Part shown: positions 8,922 through 19,069 of the stretch, piece after piece | Position numbering within the stretch: position 1 is the first letter of the stretch | Layout: every line of letters begins with the position of its first letter | DNA from: Streptomyces afghaniensis 772 | Lineage (GTDB): Bacteria > Actinomycetota > Actinomycetes > Streptomycetales > Streptomycetaceae | DNA: 47,451 bases | Direction of reading: 5' to 3' | NCBI GenBank assembly: GCA_000415505.1 | Contig: KE354221.1 | Location: forward strand, 1 to 47,451 | Made by a program: the position numbers and the translations under genes | The notes under the pieces: model-generated | What the model was told of the DNA's origin: nothing | The model's database searches: none | The model's input: the letters and a program-made list of their open reading frames with translations, nothing else

Positions 8922-9035
8922 TCAGCGTTCCTCGCCCTGGCCCATCGCGACGGCCGGCGCCGGGGCAGCGGCCGTCGTCGGCATGTCGATGGCAGAAGCG
9001 GCGGCGGCCGCGACGTTCATAGCCTCCTTGAGCAC
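8922..9035 (-). pseudogene. Truncated rodlin-like gene (signal-peptide remnant)
   Basis: A 37-codon frame starts at the GTG at 9035, 7 nt after an AAAGGA ribosome site. It reads MLKEAMNVAAAAASAI, then an Ala/Pro-rich stretch ending GQGEER and a stop. This resembles the rodlin signal peptide as I recall it (M-I/L-K-K..., AAxAAS, AAAPQA, AIG), while the roughly 100-residue mature rodlin domain is absent. Rodlins are secreted proteins that organise chaplin fibrils into rodlets, and rdlA/rdlB lie next to chpA/chpD in S. coelicolor. The frame sits immediately upstream of chpA in the same orientation. Deletion of the rodlin/chpD segment leaving its 5' end is the simplest reading. The alternative is an unrelated short peptide gene. 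Confidence 0.6.
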
Positions 9036-9155
9036 TGCGCGTTCCTTTCTCGTAGCGCCGCATGCTCTACTGCCTCATCAACCCGGTGCGGGAGAATTGG
9101 TTCCGCAGGTTCACCCGGTTGGCCCGCGTCGCATGTCGAAAGACCGCAACCGTGT

Positions 9156-10679
9156 TCAATCCCGGCGGCGGTCGGCCTGTCCGATGGCCTCGGCGAGTTC
9201 ACGCACCGCCCCGTCCTCCGTGGTTCCGGCCAACGCACGTGCGCGGCCGGCGAGTTCGGCGAAGGGGACCGGGGCTCCGGGGAGGCGGTGGTAGCGGTCG
9301 TCACCGGAGCGGAGGGCGTCGGCGAAGTAGGCCGCCACCGCGGTGACCTGGAAACGGCTGGGGGCGGCACGCAGGGAGTCGTGGAGGGCGTCGGTCTCGA
9401 GGTCGCCGGACTCCTCGTGGGGGTCGCGGGTGTCCGGGTCGAGCCAGCGGACGGTGGCGGTGGCCAGGTGGCCCTCGGCGCCCGGCGCGGTGCGGACGGC
9501 GTACAGGGCGGTGACGGTGTGGCCGGGGCCGACCTCGCCGCCGTCGACGCGGTCGTCGCGGAAGTCCTCGTCGGCGACCCGGCGGTTGTCGTAGCCGACC
9601 AGGCGGAACTCCTCGACGGTCTCGGGATCGAAGGCGACCTGGGCCTTGGCGTCGCGGGCGGTGAGGTCGATGTTGCGCGGGAGTTGCTCGCAGAAGACCT
9701 TGCGGGCCTCCTCGGTGCCGGACACGTACACGGTGTGGCCGTCGCCCTTGTCGGCGAGGCGCTCCATCAGGGCGTCGCCGTAGTCGCTGCCGACGCCGAC
9801 GCCGAAGAGGGTGATGCCGTGTTCGCGGCGTTCGCCGGAGATCCGCTCCAGGATCGTGTCCGCGTCGGTGTCGCCGGTGTTGGCGAGGGCGTCGGAGACG
9901 AGGACGACCCGGTTGGTGGCGCCCTCGCGCAGGCCCTCGACGGCCGTCTCGTACCCGGTCTCGACGCCCGCGCCGAGGTTGGTGGAGTCCCGGATGTCCA
10001 GCTCGGAGATGACGTCGTGGATCTCGTCGCGGTTGCCGTCGAGGCGGGTCATGGGCAGGACGGTCTCGGCCTCGTCGCTGAAGGTGACGATCGCGACCGA
10101 GTCGTCGTCGCGCAGCCGGTCCGTCATCACGGACAGGGACTTCTGGGCGAGGTCCAGACGGCCGGGTTCGGCCATGGAGCCCGAGACGTCGACGACGAAG
10201 GTGAGGGCGGCGGGCGGGCGTTCGCCGGTGCGTTCCGTGGTGCGGGTGGCCAGGCCCACGCGGACCAGGGACCAGTCCTCGTCGTCGGTGCGGGCGCCGT
10301 CGACGGTGACCGAGAAGCCGTCGCCGTCGGGGCGTTCGTAGTCCTGGCGGAAGCTGTTGACGAACTCCTCGGGGCGGACCGTCGACGGGTCGGGGAGCCG
10401 GCCGTCGGCCAGGGTGCGGCGGGCGTAGTCGTAGGAGGCGGTGTCGACGTCGAGGGCGAAGGTGGAGAGGTGGTCGGGGGCGGCTTCGCGGTCCTCCTGC
10501 TCGCTCGTGCCGTCCTCGTCCCCGTGGGCGGGCGCGGGCAGACCCGAGGTGTCGCGGTCGGCGGCATTGCTGCCCTCGCTGCTGCCGGCTCCCCCGCTGC
10601 ACGCGGTGAGCAGCAGCCCGCCCGCCGCCGTGAGCGCCAGCAGCAGCCTGCGTGTCCGGTACCGCTCGTACGGCTTCAT
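9156..10679 (-). CDS. VWA-domain lipoprotein of the YfbK type
   Basis: A 507-residue protein starting at the ATG at 10679. It has a lipoprotein signal with lipobox LLTAC (Cys27), then a Ser/Gly/Glu-rich linker and an N-terminal domain with TFALDVDTASYDYARR. The von Willebrand A domain has a complete MIDAS DVSGS (Asp164) and the strand RVVLVSDALANTGD. A C-terminal region of about 170 residues, starting DLTARDAKAQVAFDP, matches the YfbK C-terminal domain. The product should be lipid-anchored outside the membrane and bind a ligand in a metal-dependent way. The family is widespread but its role is poorly defined. The upstream ABC genes are separated by a hairpin, so it is probably its own transcription unit. 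Confidence 0.87.
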   Translation of the reverse strand: MKPYERYRTRRLLLALTAAGGLLLTACSGGAGSSEGSNAADRDTSGLPAPAHGDEDGTSEQEDREAAPDHLSTFALDVDTASYDYARRTLADGRLPDPSTVRPEEFVNSFRQDYERPDGDGFSVTVDGARTDDEDWSLVRVGLATRTTERTGERPPAALTFVVDVSGSMAEPGRLDLAQKSLSVMTDRLRDDDSVAIVTFSDEAETVLPMTRLDGNRDEIHDVISELDIRDSTNLGAGVETGYETAVEGLREGATNRVVLVSDALANTGDTDADTILERISGERREHGITLFGVGVGSDYGDALMERLADKGDGHTVYVSGTEEARKVFCEQLPRNIDLTARDAKAQVAFDPETVEEFRLVGYDNRRVADEDFRDDRVDGGEVGPGHTVTALYAVRTAPGAEGHLATATVRWLDPDTRDPHEESGDLETDALHDSLRAAPSRFQVTAVAAYFADALRSGDDRYHRLPGAPVPFAELAGRARALAGTTEDGAVRELAEAIGQADRRRD

Positions 10680-10771
10680 CGTCCGTGCCCCCTTGGTCCG
10701 TTGGCGTCGGCTTTCTTGCGACTGTGACGGCGCAGGGGGCCCGAACGTGCGGTACGGGGGGTTGCGGAAGC

Positions 10772-10806
10772 GTCTCGAAGCGGCCACGGGGACCGGCCTT
10801 CGAGAC
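10772..10806 (-). terminator. Hairpin terminator after the ABC exporter operon
   Basis: Nine-nt perfect arms (GTCTCGAAG and CTTCGAGAC) lie 23 nt beyond the permease stop at 10829, with further pairing in the loop. It separates the exporter operon from the VWA lipoprotein gene. Confidence 0.6.
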
Positions 10807-10828
10807 CGGTGGGTGATCCTCCGTTGAC

Positions 10829-11701
10829 CTAGGAGACGACGTCCTTGCGGGCGAAACCGCGGAAGGCCAGGGCGAACAGCACGAGCGCGTACGTTACGGA
10901 AATCGACGTGCCCTGGATCATGTCCGTCCACTGCAACTGCGGCTGGACGGCGTCGAGCCAGGCGTACTGCCAGTGCGCGGGCAGGAAGTGACGCCAGTCG
11001 CCGAGGGCCGTCACCTCGTCGAGGACGCTGCCGATGATGGTCAGGAACACCGCGCCGCCGACCGCGCCGAGCGGTGCGTCCGTCCGGGTCGACAGCCAGA
11101 ACGCGAGGGCCGCGGTGACCAGTTGGGACACCATGATGTACACGACGACGATCAGCAGGCGCTGGGCCGCGGTGCCGGTGGGCAGGGTGCCGCCGGTGGG
11201 CAGCTCGAGCGGGCCCCAGCCGTAGGCGGCCGTGCCGACGACGAGGGCGACGATCGGGAGCAGCACCAGCGCGGCCAGGCTCAGGCTGAGTCCGACGGCG
11301 AGCTTGGACCACAGCAGCCGGGCCCGGGGCACGGGGGCCGCGAGCAGGTAGCGCAGGGACGACCAGCTGGCCTCCGAGGCGACCGTGTCGCCGCAGAACA
11401 GGGCGACGGGGATGACGAGGAGGAAGCCTGCGGCGGAGAAGAGGTTGACGGCGGCGAAGTTGGCGCCGGAGGCCGTCGCCGTGTCCATCAGGTTCACGCG
11501 GTTGTTGTTGCCGCCCGGGTCGCCGCCGACCTGGAAGGCGATGAGCAGGATGAGCGGCAGGGCGAACAGGACACCGCCCATGACCATCGTGCGGCGCCGC
11601 TTCAGCTGCCGGACCAGCTCGACCCGGAAGGGCAGGGTGCGGCCCGCGCGGTAGCCGTCGGCGACCTCGACGGGCGCGGCCCGGTCGGCGAGCTTGCTCA
11701 T
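10829..11701 (-). CDS. ABC-2 type transporter permease
   Basis: A 290-residue membrane protein with a basic cytoplasmic N-terminus, a first helix at about 40-57, a roughly 40-residue external loop, then five further helices, the last near 265-282. That is the ABC-2 exporter layout. The CGDTVASEASWSSLRYLLAAPVPR-type cytoplasmic loop between helices 2 and 3, rich in Glu and Arg, is the usual contact with the ATPase. The start at 11701 overlaps the stop of the hydrolase-ATPase fusion as ATGA, so the two are coupled and almost certainly form one transporter. The substrate is unknown; the hydrolase domain on the partner hints at a peptide or ester compound. Confidence 0.85.
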   Translation of the reverse strand: MSKLADRAAPVEVADGYRAGRTLPFRVELVRQLKRRRTMVMGGVLFALPLILLIAFQVGGDPGGNNNRVNLMDTATASGANFAAVNLFSAAGFLLVIPVALFCGDTVASEASWSSLRYLLAAPVPRARLLWSKLAVGLSLSLAALVLLPIVALVVGTAAYGWGPLELPTGGTLPTGTAAQRLLIVVVYIMVSQLVTAALAFWLSTRTDAPLGAVGGAVFLTIIGSVLDEVTALGDWRHFLPAHWQYAWLDAVQPQLQWTDMIQGTSISVTYALVLFALAFRGFARKDVVS

Positions 11702-14352
11702 GCTTCGGCTCCGATCAGGGTGAGGAAGGCGTCCTCCAGGCGGCGGTGCGGGCCGATCGACCGCACGGGCACGTCCAGCCGTACGAGTTCGGCGACCAGG
11801 CGCTGCGGGGTGCCGTCGGCGTCGAGCTGGACCAGGAGGCCCTCGTCGACGGGCACGGCCGAGGCGACACCCGGCAGGGCGGCGACCTTCTCGACGACGG
11901 GCTCGTCCACGGGCGTGGCCGTGCCCACCAGGAGGGTGTCGCCCGAGCCGACGATGTCCTCGACCGGCCCCGCCTGGACGAGCTGTCCGTGGTCCATCAC
12001 GACCAGGTGGGTGCAGGTCTGCTCGACCTCCGCGAGGAGGTGGCTGGAGACGATGACCGTGCGTCCCGCGGCGGCGTAGCGGATCATCACCTCGCGCATC
12101 TCGCGGATCTGGGGCGGGTCGAGGCCGTTGGTCGGTTCGTCGAGGATGAGCAGGTCCGGCATGCCGAGCATGGCCTGGGCGATGGCCAGGCGCTGGCGCA
12201 TGCCCTGGGAGTAGGTGCGCACCGCGCGGGCGAGCGCGTCGCCCAGGCCCGCGATCTCCAGGGCCTCCTCCATGTGCGCGTCCTCGGCCGGGCGGCCGGT
12301 CGCGCGCCAGTACAGCTCCAGGTTCTCGCGGCCGGACAGGTGCGGCAGGAAGCCCGCGCCCTCGACGAAGGCACCGACCCGGGACAGGACCGGGGCGCCC
12401 GGGCTGATGGCGTGGCCGAAGACGCGGACCTCCCCGCCGTCCGGCTTGATCAGGCCCATCAGCATGCGCAGGGTGGTGGTCTTGCCGGCGCCGTTCGGGC
12501 CGAGCAGGCCGAGGACCTGGCCCTTCTCCACACGGAACGACAGGTCCTTGACCGCGTACCGGTCGGAGGACTTGGCGTACCGCTTGGTCAGGTCCGTGAT
12601 CTGGAGGGGCACTTCGGCCAGCTCGGGGTCCGGCGGGGCGGGTGCGGCCGTGCGGCGGCGTCCCGTGACGACCAGTGCCAGGGCGATCGCGGCGCCGGCG
12701 GCCGGCATCCACCACACCCAGGCGGGCAGCGAGCCCTGTGCGTTGCTCTCGCCGAGCGCCGAGGGAACCTTCAGGTCGCCCTTGAGGGAGACGGTGTACG
12801 TGGCCGGGGTCGCCGGGGAGGCGTAGCCGAGGTCCGTCGAGGCGAGGACCAGGCGCAGCCGGTGGCCGTCGTCGACCTCGTGGTCGATCGCCGGGAGGGT
12901 GATGGTGACGTCCTTGCCTGCCTTGGCGCCCTCGACCCTGATGGGCGTGACCAGCTGGGAGGGCAGCACCGGCTGGGTGCGGCCGGGGCCGACGTCGTAG
13001 ACCTTGGCGAAGAGCACGGCGTCGTCGCTGGTGGACTTCATATGGACGGTGGCCGTCGGGGAGCCGGTGATCTGGACGTCGTCGCGGAACGGGGCCGACT
13101 CGAACGCGGCGAACTGGCCGGGGAAGTCGAGGGAGATTCCGACGCCGAGCGAGGACAGCTGGCTGAGGCCGCCCGCGCCGCCGAGGCCGGGCAGGGCGGA
13201 GACGCCGGGCGGGCTGGCGCCGGGCGGGTTGCCGAAGCTCTGCTCGCGGCCGGCCAGGGCGATGGAGCGCTGCTTGCTCTCCAGGCCGGGGTAGCGGTCC
13301 GAGGTCACGCCGGTCAGGCGGGGTTCGCCGTCGCCGGAGCCGAGGCCGAGGGTGCGGGTGACGCGGAAGGCGGGGCCGGTGTCGACGCCCTTGTCGTCCT
13401 TCAGGTAGCGGTCGAACCAGCTCTGCACGCGGCCCTGGACCCGGCTCGTCTCCATGTCGCCGCCGTCGTGGCCGCCGGCGATCCAGTCGACGTCGACGGG
13501 GGCGCCGCCCGCCCGGATGGCCTTCGCTGCCTGGTCGGCCTGGCCGAGCGGGAAGAGGGAGTCCGACTGGCCCTGCATCAGCAGGGTGGGCACCTTGATG
13601 CGGTTCCCGACCGCGGAGGGCGAACGCTCGTCGAGCATCTTGCGGGCCTCGGCGTCCGGTTTGCCCGACTCTGCGACTCGCTCGTACATCCGGCACAGCG
13701 CGGGCTCGAACCGCTCGCAGCCGCCACCGGAGTTGACGAAGATGCCGGCCCACAGCTTCTTGAAGACGCCGTTCGGGAACAGGGCGTCGGCGAGGTTCCA
13801 GTACGTGATGGCCGGGGCGATGGCGTCCACCCGGTCGTCGTGTCCCGCCGTGAGCAGGGCGATCGCGCCGCCGTAGGAGCCGCCGGCCATGCCCACGCGG
13901 GGGTCGCCGGGCTTGTCGAGTTCGACCTGGGGCTGCTTCGCGAGCCAGTCGATGAGCTTGGAGACGTCGGCGACCTCGCCCTTGGGGTCGTTCAGCCCGA
14001 TCTTCCCGTTGGACTTGCCGAAACCGCGCGCCGACCAGGTCAGGACCGCGTAACCGTCTCTGGCGAGATCCTCGGCCTGCTGCCGTACGTCGTTCTTGCT
14101 GCCGCCGAAGCCGTGGCCGAGCAGGACGGCGGGACGGCGGCGGTCTCCTCCGGAGGTGAAGAACGAGGTGTCGACGCGCACGCCGTCCTGGGTGCGCAGG
14201 AGCCGGTCGGTGCGGTGGACCGGGGGCGCCTCGTCGCCGGCGACGGCCGTCCACGTTCCCGCGCCCGCGAGCACGACGACGGCGGCCCCGGCGGCGAGGA
14301 GCCTCCGGGGCCTCCGAAGCAGCCCGTTCAGTCCGGGCAGTCGAAGATCCAT
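11698..14352 (-). CDS. Fusion of an extracytoplasmic alpha/beta hydrolase (S15/CocE-like) with an ABC transporter ATPase
   Basis: An 884-residue two-part protein. A membrane anchor at about 15-35 is followed by an alpha/beta hydrolase of the Xaa-Pro dipeptidyl-peptidase/CocE type, with VLLGHGFGGSK and the nucleophile elbow GGSYGGAIALL (Ser near 157), then a jelly-roll-like domain to about 540. A second helix at about 545-568 (WVWWMPAAGAAIALALVV) returns the chain to the cytoplasm. A complete ABC ATPase then follows: GPNGAGKTTT near 617, YSQGMRQRLAIA signature, LLILDEPTNGLD Walker B and the VIVSSH switch His. The topology is consistent, with hydrolase outside and ATPase inside. It overlaps the permease gene. 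A plausible job is self-immunity or processing: export a compound and hydrolyse it at the outer face. That is inference. Confidence 0.88.
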   Translation of the reverse strand: MDLRLPGLNGLLRRPRRLLAAGAAVVVLAGAGTWTAVAGDEAPPVHRTDRLLRTQDGVRVDTSFFTSGGDRRRPAVLLGHGFGGSKNDVRQQAEDLARDGYAVLTWSARGFGKSNGKIGLNDPKGEVADVSKLIDWLAKQPQVELDKPGDPRVGMAGGSYGGAIALLTAGHDDRVDAIAPAITYWNLADALFPNGVFKKLWAGIFVNSGGGCERFEPALCRMYERVAESGKPDAEARKMLDERSPSAVGNRIKVPTLLMQGQSDSLFPLGQADQAAKAIRAGGAPVDVDWIAGGHDGGDMETSRVQGRVQSWFDRYLKDDKGVDTGPAFRVTRTLGLGSGDGEPRLTGVTSDRYPGLESKQRSIALAGREQSFGNPPGASPPGVSALPGLGGAGGLSQLSSLGVGISLDFPGQFAAFESAPFRDDVQITGSPTATVHMKSTSDDAVLFAKVYDVGPGRTQPVLPSQLVTPIRVEGAKAGKDVTITLPAIDHEVDDGHRLRLVLASTDLGYASPATPATYTVSLKGDLKVPSALGESNAQGSLPAWVWWMPAAGAAIALALVVTGRRRTAAPAPPDPELAEVPLQITDLTKRYAKSSDRYAVKDLSFRVEKGQVLGLLGPNGAGKTTTLRMLMGLIKPDGGEVRVFGHAISPGAPVLSRVGAFVEGAGFLPHLSGRENLELYWRATGRPAEDAHMEEALEIAGLGDALARAVRTYSQGMRQRLAIAQAMLGMPDLLILDEPTNGLDPPQIREMREVMIRYAAAGRTVIVSSHLLAEVEQTCTHLVVMDHGQLVQAGPVEDIVGSGDTLLVGTATPVDEPVVEKVAALPGVASAVPVDEGLLVQLDADGTPQRLVAELVRLDVPVRSIGPHRRLEDAFLTLIGAEA

Positions 14353-14463
14353 GCGTCAACGGTACGGGGTCAACCTGTCGATGAGTTGTCGACCGGAGAC
14401 CGAAGTGCAAGGCCTTCCAGGGGTGTACACGGAGTTTTCGGCGTACTGCGGGTGGTGTACGCC

Positions 14464-15966
<1,503 letters not shown>

Positions 15967-15980
15967 GGCCGGGAACTCCT

Positions 15981-17864
15981 TCACAGATGGCGGCGTCGGG
16001 TGGAGACGTGCCGTTCGTACAGCTCGCGTGCCTTGACCGCGGACGGCCGTGTCGCGGTCTCGGCCACGGGTACATCCCACCAGGCCTGCGCGGGAGGCGC
16101 GCCCGACACTGTGTCTGCCGTTTGGGTCTCCACGTAGACACATGTGGGAGTGTCGGCGGCCCGGGCCTCGGCGAGCGCCGCCTGGAGGTCCCGCACGGTC
16201 TTCGCGCGCAGCACGCGCATGCCGAGGCTGGCCGCGTTGGCGGCGAGGTCCACCGGCAGCGGTGGCCCCGTGTACGTGCCGTCCTCGGACGGGAAGCGGT
16301 AGGCGGTGCCGAACCGCTCGCCGCCCACCGACTCGGACAGTCCGCCGATGGACGCGTAGCCGTGGTTCTGGATGATCAGGACCTTGATCGCGATGCCCTC
16401 CTGCACGGCCGTCACGATCTCCGTCGGCATCATCAGATACGTGCCGTCGCCGACCAGCGCCCACACGGGACGGTCGGGGGCGGCCATCTTCACGCCGATG
16501 GCGGCCGGGATCTCGTAGCCCATGCAGGAGTAGCCGTACTCCAGGTGGTACTGGTCGCGGGACCGGGTCCGCCACAGCTTGTGCAGGTCGCCGGGGAGGG
16601 AACCGGCGGCGTTGATGAGGATGTCCGACTCGTCGACCAGGGCATCCAGGACGCCGAGGACCTGCGGCTGGGACGGGCGGGTGTCCGGCTCGTCCACCTC
16701 GTAGCAGGCGTCGACCCGCTGCTCCCAGCGCTCCTTGTCCTCGGTGTACTCGGTGGCGTACAGCGGCGCGACCCGGTGGCCGTGCATCTCCAGCCGCTCG
16801 GTCAGCTCCTCCAGGCCGGTGCGGGCGTCCGCGACCAGGGGCTGCCCGGCGAGCTTGTGGCCGTCGAAGGAAGCGATGTTGAGGTTGAGGAACCGGACGT
16901 TCTCGCCGGTGAAGAGGGTGCCGGAGGCGGTGGTGAAGTCGGTGTAGCGGGTGCCGACGCCGATCACCAGGTCGGCGGTGCGGGCGAGTTCGTCCGCGGT
17001 GGCCGTGCCGGTGTGGCCGATGCCGCCGACGTCCTGGGGGTGGTCGTGGCGCAGGGAGCCCTTGCCGGCCTGGGTGGAGGCGACCGGGATGCCGGTGGTC
17101 TCGGCGAACTCGGCGAGCGCCTCCTCGGCGCGGCTGTGGTGGACGCCGCCGCCCGCGACGACCAGGGGCCGCTTCGCCGCGCGGATGATCCGTACCGCCT
17201 CGGCGAGCTCCGCCGGGTCGGCGCCGGGCCGCCGTACGGTCCAGACGCGCTCGGCGAAGAACTCGTCGGGCCAGTCGTACGCCTCGGCCTGCACGTCCTG
17301 GGGCAGCGCGAGGGTGACGGCGCCGGTCTCGACGGGGTCGGTGAGCACGCGCATCGCGTTCAGCGCCGACGGGATCAGGGTCTCCGGGCGCGTGATCCGG
17401 TCGAAGTACTTCGACACCGGGCGCAGACAGTCGTTGACCGACACGTCGCCCGCGTACGGCACCTCCAGTTGCTGGAGGACCGGGTCGGCGGGGCGGGTGG
17501 CGAAGATGTCGCCGGGCAGCAGCAGCACCGGCAGGTGGTTGATGGTCGCCAGCGCGGCGCCGGTGACGAGGTTGGTGGCGCCCGGGCCGATGGAGGTCGT
17601 GACCGCGTGCGTGGACAGGCGGCCCGACTGGCGCGCGTAACCGACCGCGGCGTGCACCATGGCCTGTTCGTTGCGGCCCTGGCGGTACGGCATCGCGTCC
17701 GTGTGTTCCAGGAGCGCCTGGCCGATGCCGGCGACGTTGCCGTGGCCGAAGATGCCCCAGGTGGCGCCGATGAGCCGCTGCCGTACGCCGTCGCGTTCGG
17801 TGTGCTGGGCGGACAGGAAGCGTACGAGCGCCTGAGCGACCGTCAGCCTCGTCGTCGAGGTCAT
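15981..17864 (-). CDS. iolD: 3D-(3,5/4)-trihydroxycyclohexane-1,2-dione hydrolase (ThDP enzyme)
   Basis: A 627-residue thiamine-diphosphate enzyme. The N-terminal Pyr domain has GRNEQAMVHAAVGYARQ with the cofactor-activating Glu-like site and TSIGPGATNLVTGAA. A central transhydrogenase-like domain follows (about 220-370). The C-terminal PP domain carries the GDG...N ThDP motif (VGDGTYLMMPTE... to IIQNHGYASIGGL), which is characteristic of IolD. It hydrolyses the cyclic diketone of the inositol pathway to 5-deoxy-D-glucuronate. The start at 17864 has a GGGAGGGG site. The next enzyme, IolB, should act on its product, but the iolB gene just upstream is a remnant. Confidence 0.94.
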   Translation of the reverse strand: MTSTTRLTVAQALVRFLSAQHTERDGVRQRLIGATWGIFGHGNVAGIGQALLEHTDAMPYRQGRNEQAMVHAAVGYARQSGRLSTHAVTTSIGPGATNLVTGAALATINHLPVLLLPGDIFATRPADPVLQQLEVPYAGDVSVNDCLRPVSKYFDRITRPETLIPSALNAMRVLTDPVETGAVTLALPQDVQAEAYDWPDEFFAERVWTVRRPGADPAELAEAVRIIRAAKRPLVVAGGGVHHSRAEEALAEFAETTGIPVASTQAGKGSLRHDHPQDVGGIGHTGTATADELARTADLVIGVGTRYTDFTTASGTLFTGENVRFLNLNIASFDGHKLAGQPLVADARTGLEELTERLEMHGHRVAPLYATEYTEDKERWEQRVDACYEVDEPDTRPSQPQVLGVLDALVDESDILINAAGSLPGDLHKLWRTRSRDQYHLEYGYSCMGYEIPAAIGVKMAAPDRPVWALVGDGTYLMMPTEIVTAVQEGIAIKVLIIQNHGYASIGGLSESVGGERFGTAYRFPSEDGTYTGPPLPVDLAANAASLGMRVLRAKTVRDLQAALAEARAADTPTCVYVETQTADTVSGAPPAQAWWDVPVAETATRPSAVKARELYERHVSTRRRHL

Positions 17865-17877
17865 CGGTTTCCCCTCC

Positions 17878-18177
17878 CTATGGATGGTCACGGGTACGCA
17901 GTGGCCGCCGCGGGTGTTCACCACCGGGTGTGAACACGCAGGTCTCCGGCACTGCACGACGAGGCCGCGTGCGCCGCGGACACGCCCTGGCGTGGGGGAC
18001 CTCCGGCGCGGGGCCGTAGCGGGCGGGGAGTTGTCGCTCGCACTTCGCTCCTGCCAAAGCAAAGCGGCCTCCCGCGCCGGAGGCGATCTGGGCCCGGGTG
18101 TCGGGGACGCCCGGGAGGGGCGGCACGATCCGCACGCGGGTCGTGGTGCCCTGGGGGATGTACGGCTCACTGCTCAT
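17878..18177 (-). pseudogene. iolB: Remnant of iolB (5-deoxy-glucuronate isomerase), heavily deleted
   Basis: A 99-codon frame sits where iolB is expected, between the aldolase and iolD genes. It starts MSSEPYIPQGTTT, like an IolB N-terminus. It then contains AQIASGAGGRFALAGAKCER followed by QLPARYGPAPEVP, which matches my recollection of an internal IolB segment (about residues 80-115). The remainder, Arg/Pro-rich, does not look like a folded protein. IolB is about 290-300 residues with two cupin domains, so roughly two-thirds is missing, including the metal-binding His region. IolB isomerises 5-deoxy-glucuronate to 5-dehydro-2-deoxy-gluconate. Unless another copy exists, inositol catabolism is blocked here. 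The operon frame is otherwise intact. Confidence 0.75.
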
Positions 18178-18187
18178 GAAGCGGCCC

Positions 18188-19069
18188 TCACAGCAGTCCT
18201 ACGGCGGTGTCCACGGCGGCGGCCACGTCGCCGTCCGCCGGGTACAGCAGCGAACGGCCGACCACCAGACCGCGCACGGTGGGCAGTTGGAGAGCGCCGC
18301 GCCACTTCTCGTACGCCCCGTCCTGGTCGTCGCCCACCTCGCCGCCCAGCAGCACGGCGGGCAGCGTGGAGGCGGCCATGACCTCGGCCATGTCGTCGGG
18401 GTTGTCGGTGACCGGCACCTTCAGCCAGGTGTAAGCCGAAGTGCCGCCCAGGCCCGAGGCGATGGCGATGGACCGGGTGACGGCCTCGGCGGACAGGTCG
18501 TTGCGCAGCCGGCCCGTCTCGTCGCGGCGGGAGATGAACGGCTCGACGAAGACGGGGAGCCGGCGGGCCGCCATGTCGTCGATGGCGCGGGCGGTGGACT
18601 CCAGGGTGGTGAGCGAGCCCGGGTCGTCGTAGTCGATGCGCAGGAGCAGTTTGCCCGCGTCGAAGCCGAGGCGCTCGATGTCCTCGGGGCGGTGGCCGGT
18701 GAAGCGGTCGTCGAGTTCGAAGCACGCGCCCTGGAGGCCGCCGCGGTTCATCGAGCCCAGGACGACCTTGCCGTCGAGGGCGCCGAGCAGGAGCAGGTCG
18801 TCGAGGATGTCGGCGGTGGCGAGGACGCCGTCCACGCCCGGGCGGGACAGGGCCAGGCAGAGGCGTTCGAGGAGGTCGGCGCGGTTGGCCATGGCCAGGC
18901 TGCGGCCGCCGACGCCGAGGGCGCCGCGGGCCGGGTGGTCGGCGGCGACGATCATCAGCCGGCCGTTGTCGTTCAGCAGGGGCCGGCGCGGGCGGCGGGC
19001 GGCGGCCTCGGCGATCGCCTCCGGGCGGTGGCTGCGGAGGCGGACGAGTTCGGAGACGTCGACGGTCAC
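18188..19069 (-). CDS. Class I-type (beta/alpha)8 aldolase of the inositol operon (Cgl0159-like)
   Basis: A 293-residue protein starting at the GTG at 19069 in a GTGA overlap with the end of iolC. It resembles the Cgl0159/DeoC-like aldolase family found beside iolC in actinobacteria: LMIVAADHPARG near residue 40, KLLLRIDYDDPGS, and YTWLKVPVTDNPD with a candidate Schiff-base Lys. Its likely role is cleavage of the phosphorylated 5-dehydro-2-deoxy-gluconate made by IolC into dihydroxyacetone phosphate and malonate semialdehyde, the IolJ step. The order iolC, aldolase, (iolB), iolD, mmsA matches the reaction order. The function is inferred from context and family memory. Confidence 0.82.
   Translation of the reverse strand: MTVDVSELVRLRSHRPEAIAEAAARRPRRPLLNDNGRLMIVAADHPARGALGVGGRSLAMANRADLLERLCLALSRPGVDGVLATADILDDLLLLGALDGKVVLGSMNRGGLQGACFELDDRFTGHRPEDIERLGFDAGKLLLRIDYDDPGSLTTLESTARAIDDMAARRLPVFVEPFISRRDETGRLRNDLSAEAVTRSIAIASGLGGTSAYTWLKVPVTDNPDDMAEVMAASTLPAVLLGGEVGDDQDGAYEKWRGALQLPTVRGLVVGRSLLYPADGDVAAAVDTAVGLL

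Noticed and set aside
8767-9155. A short chaplin gene (chpD-like) between chpA and the VWA gene
   Set aside because: No frame here has the chaplin VQVPV or CGN motifs; only the rodlin-like signal sequence is found.
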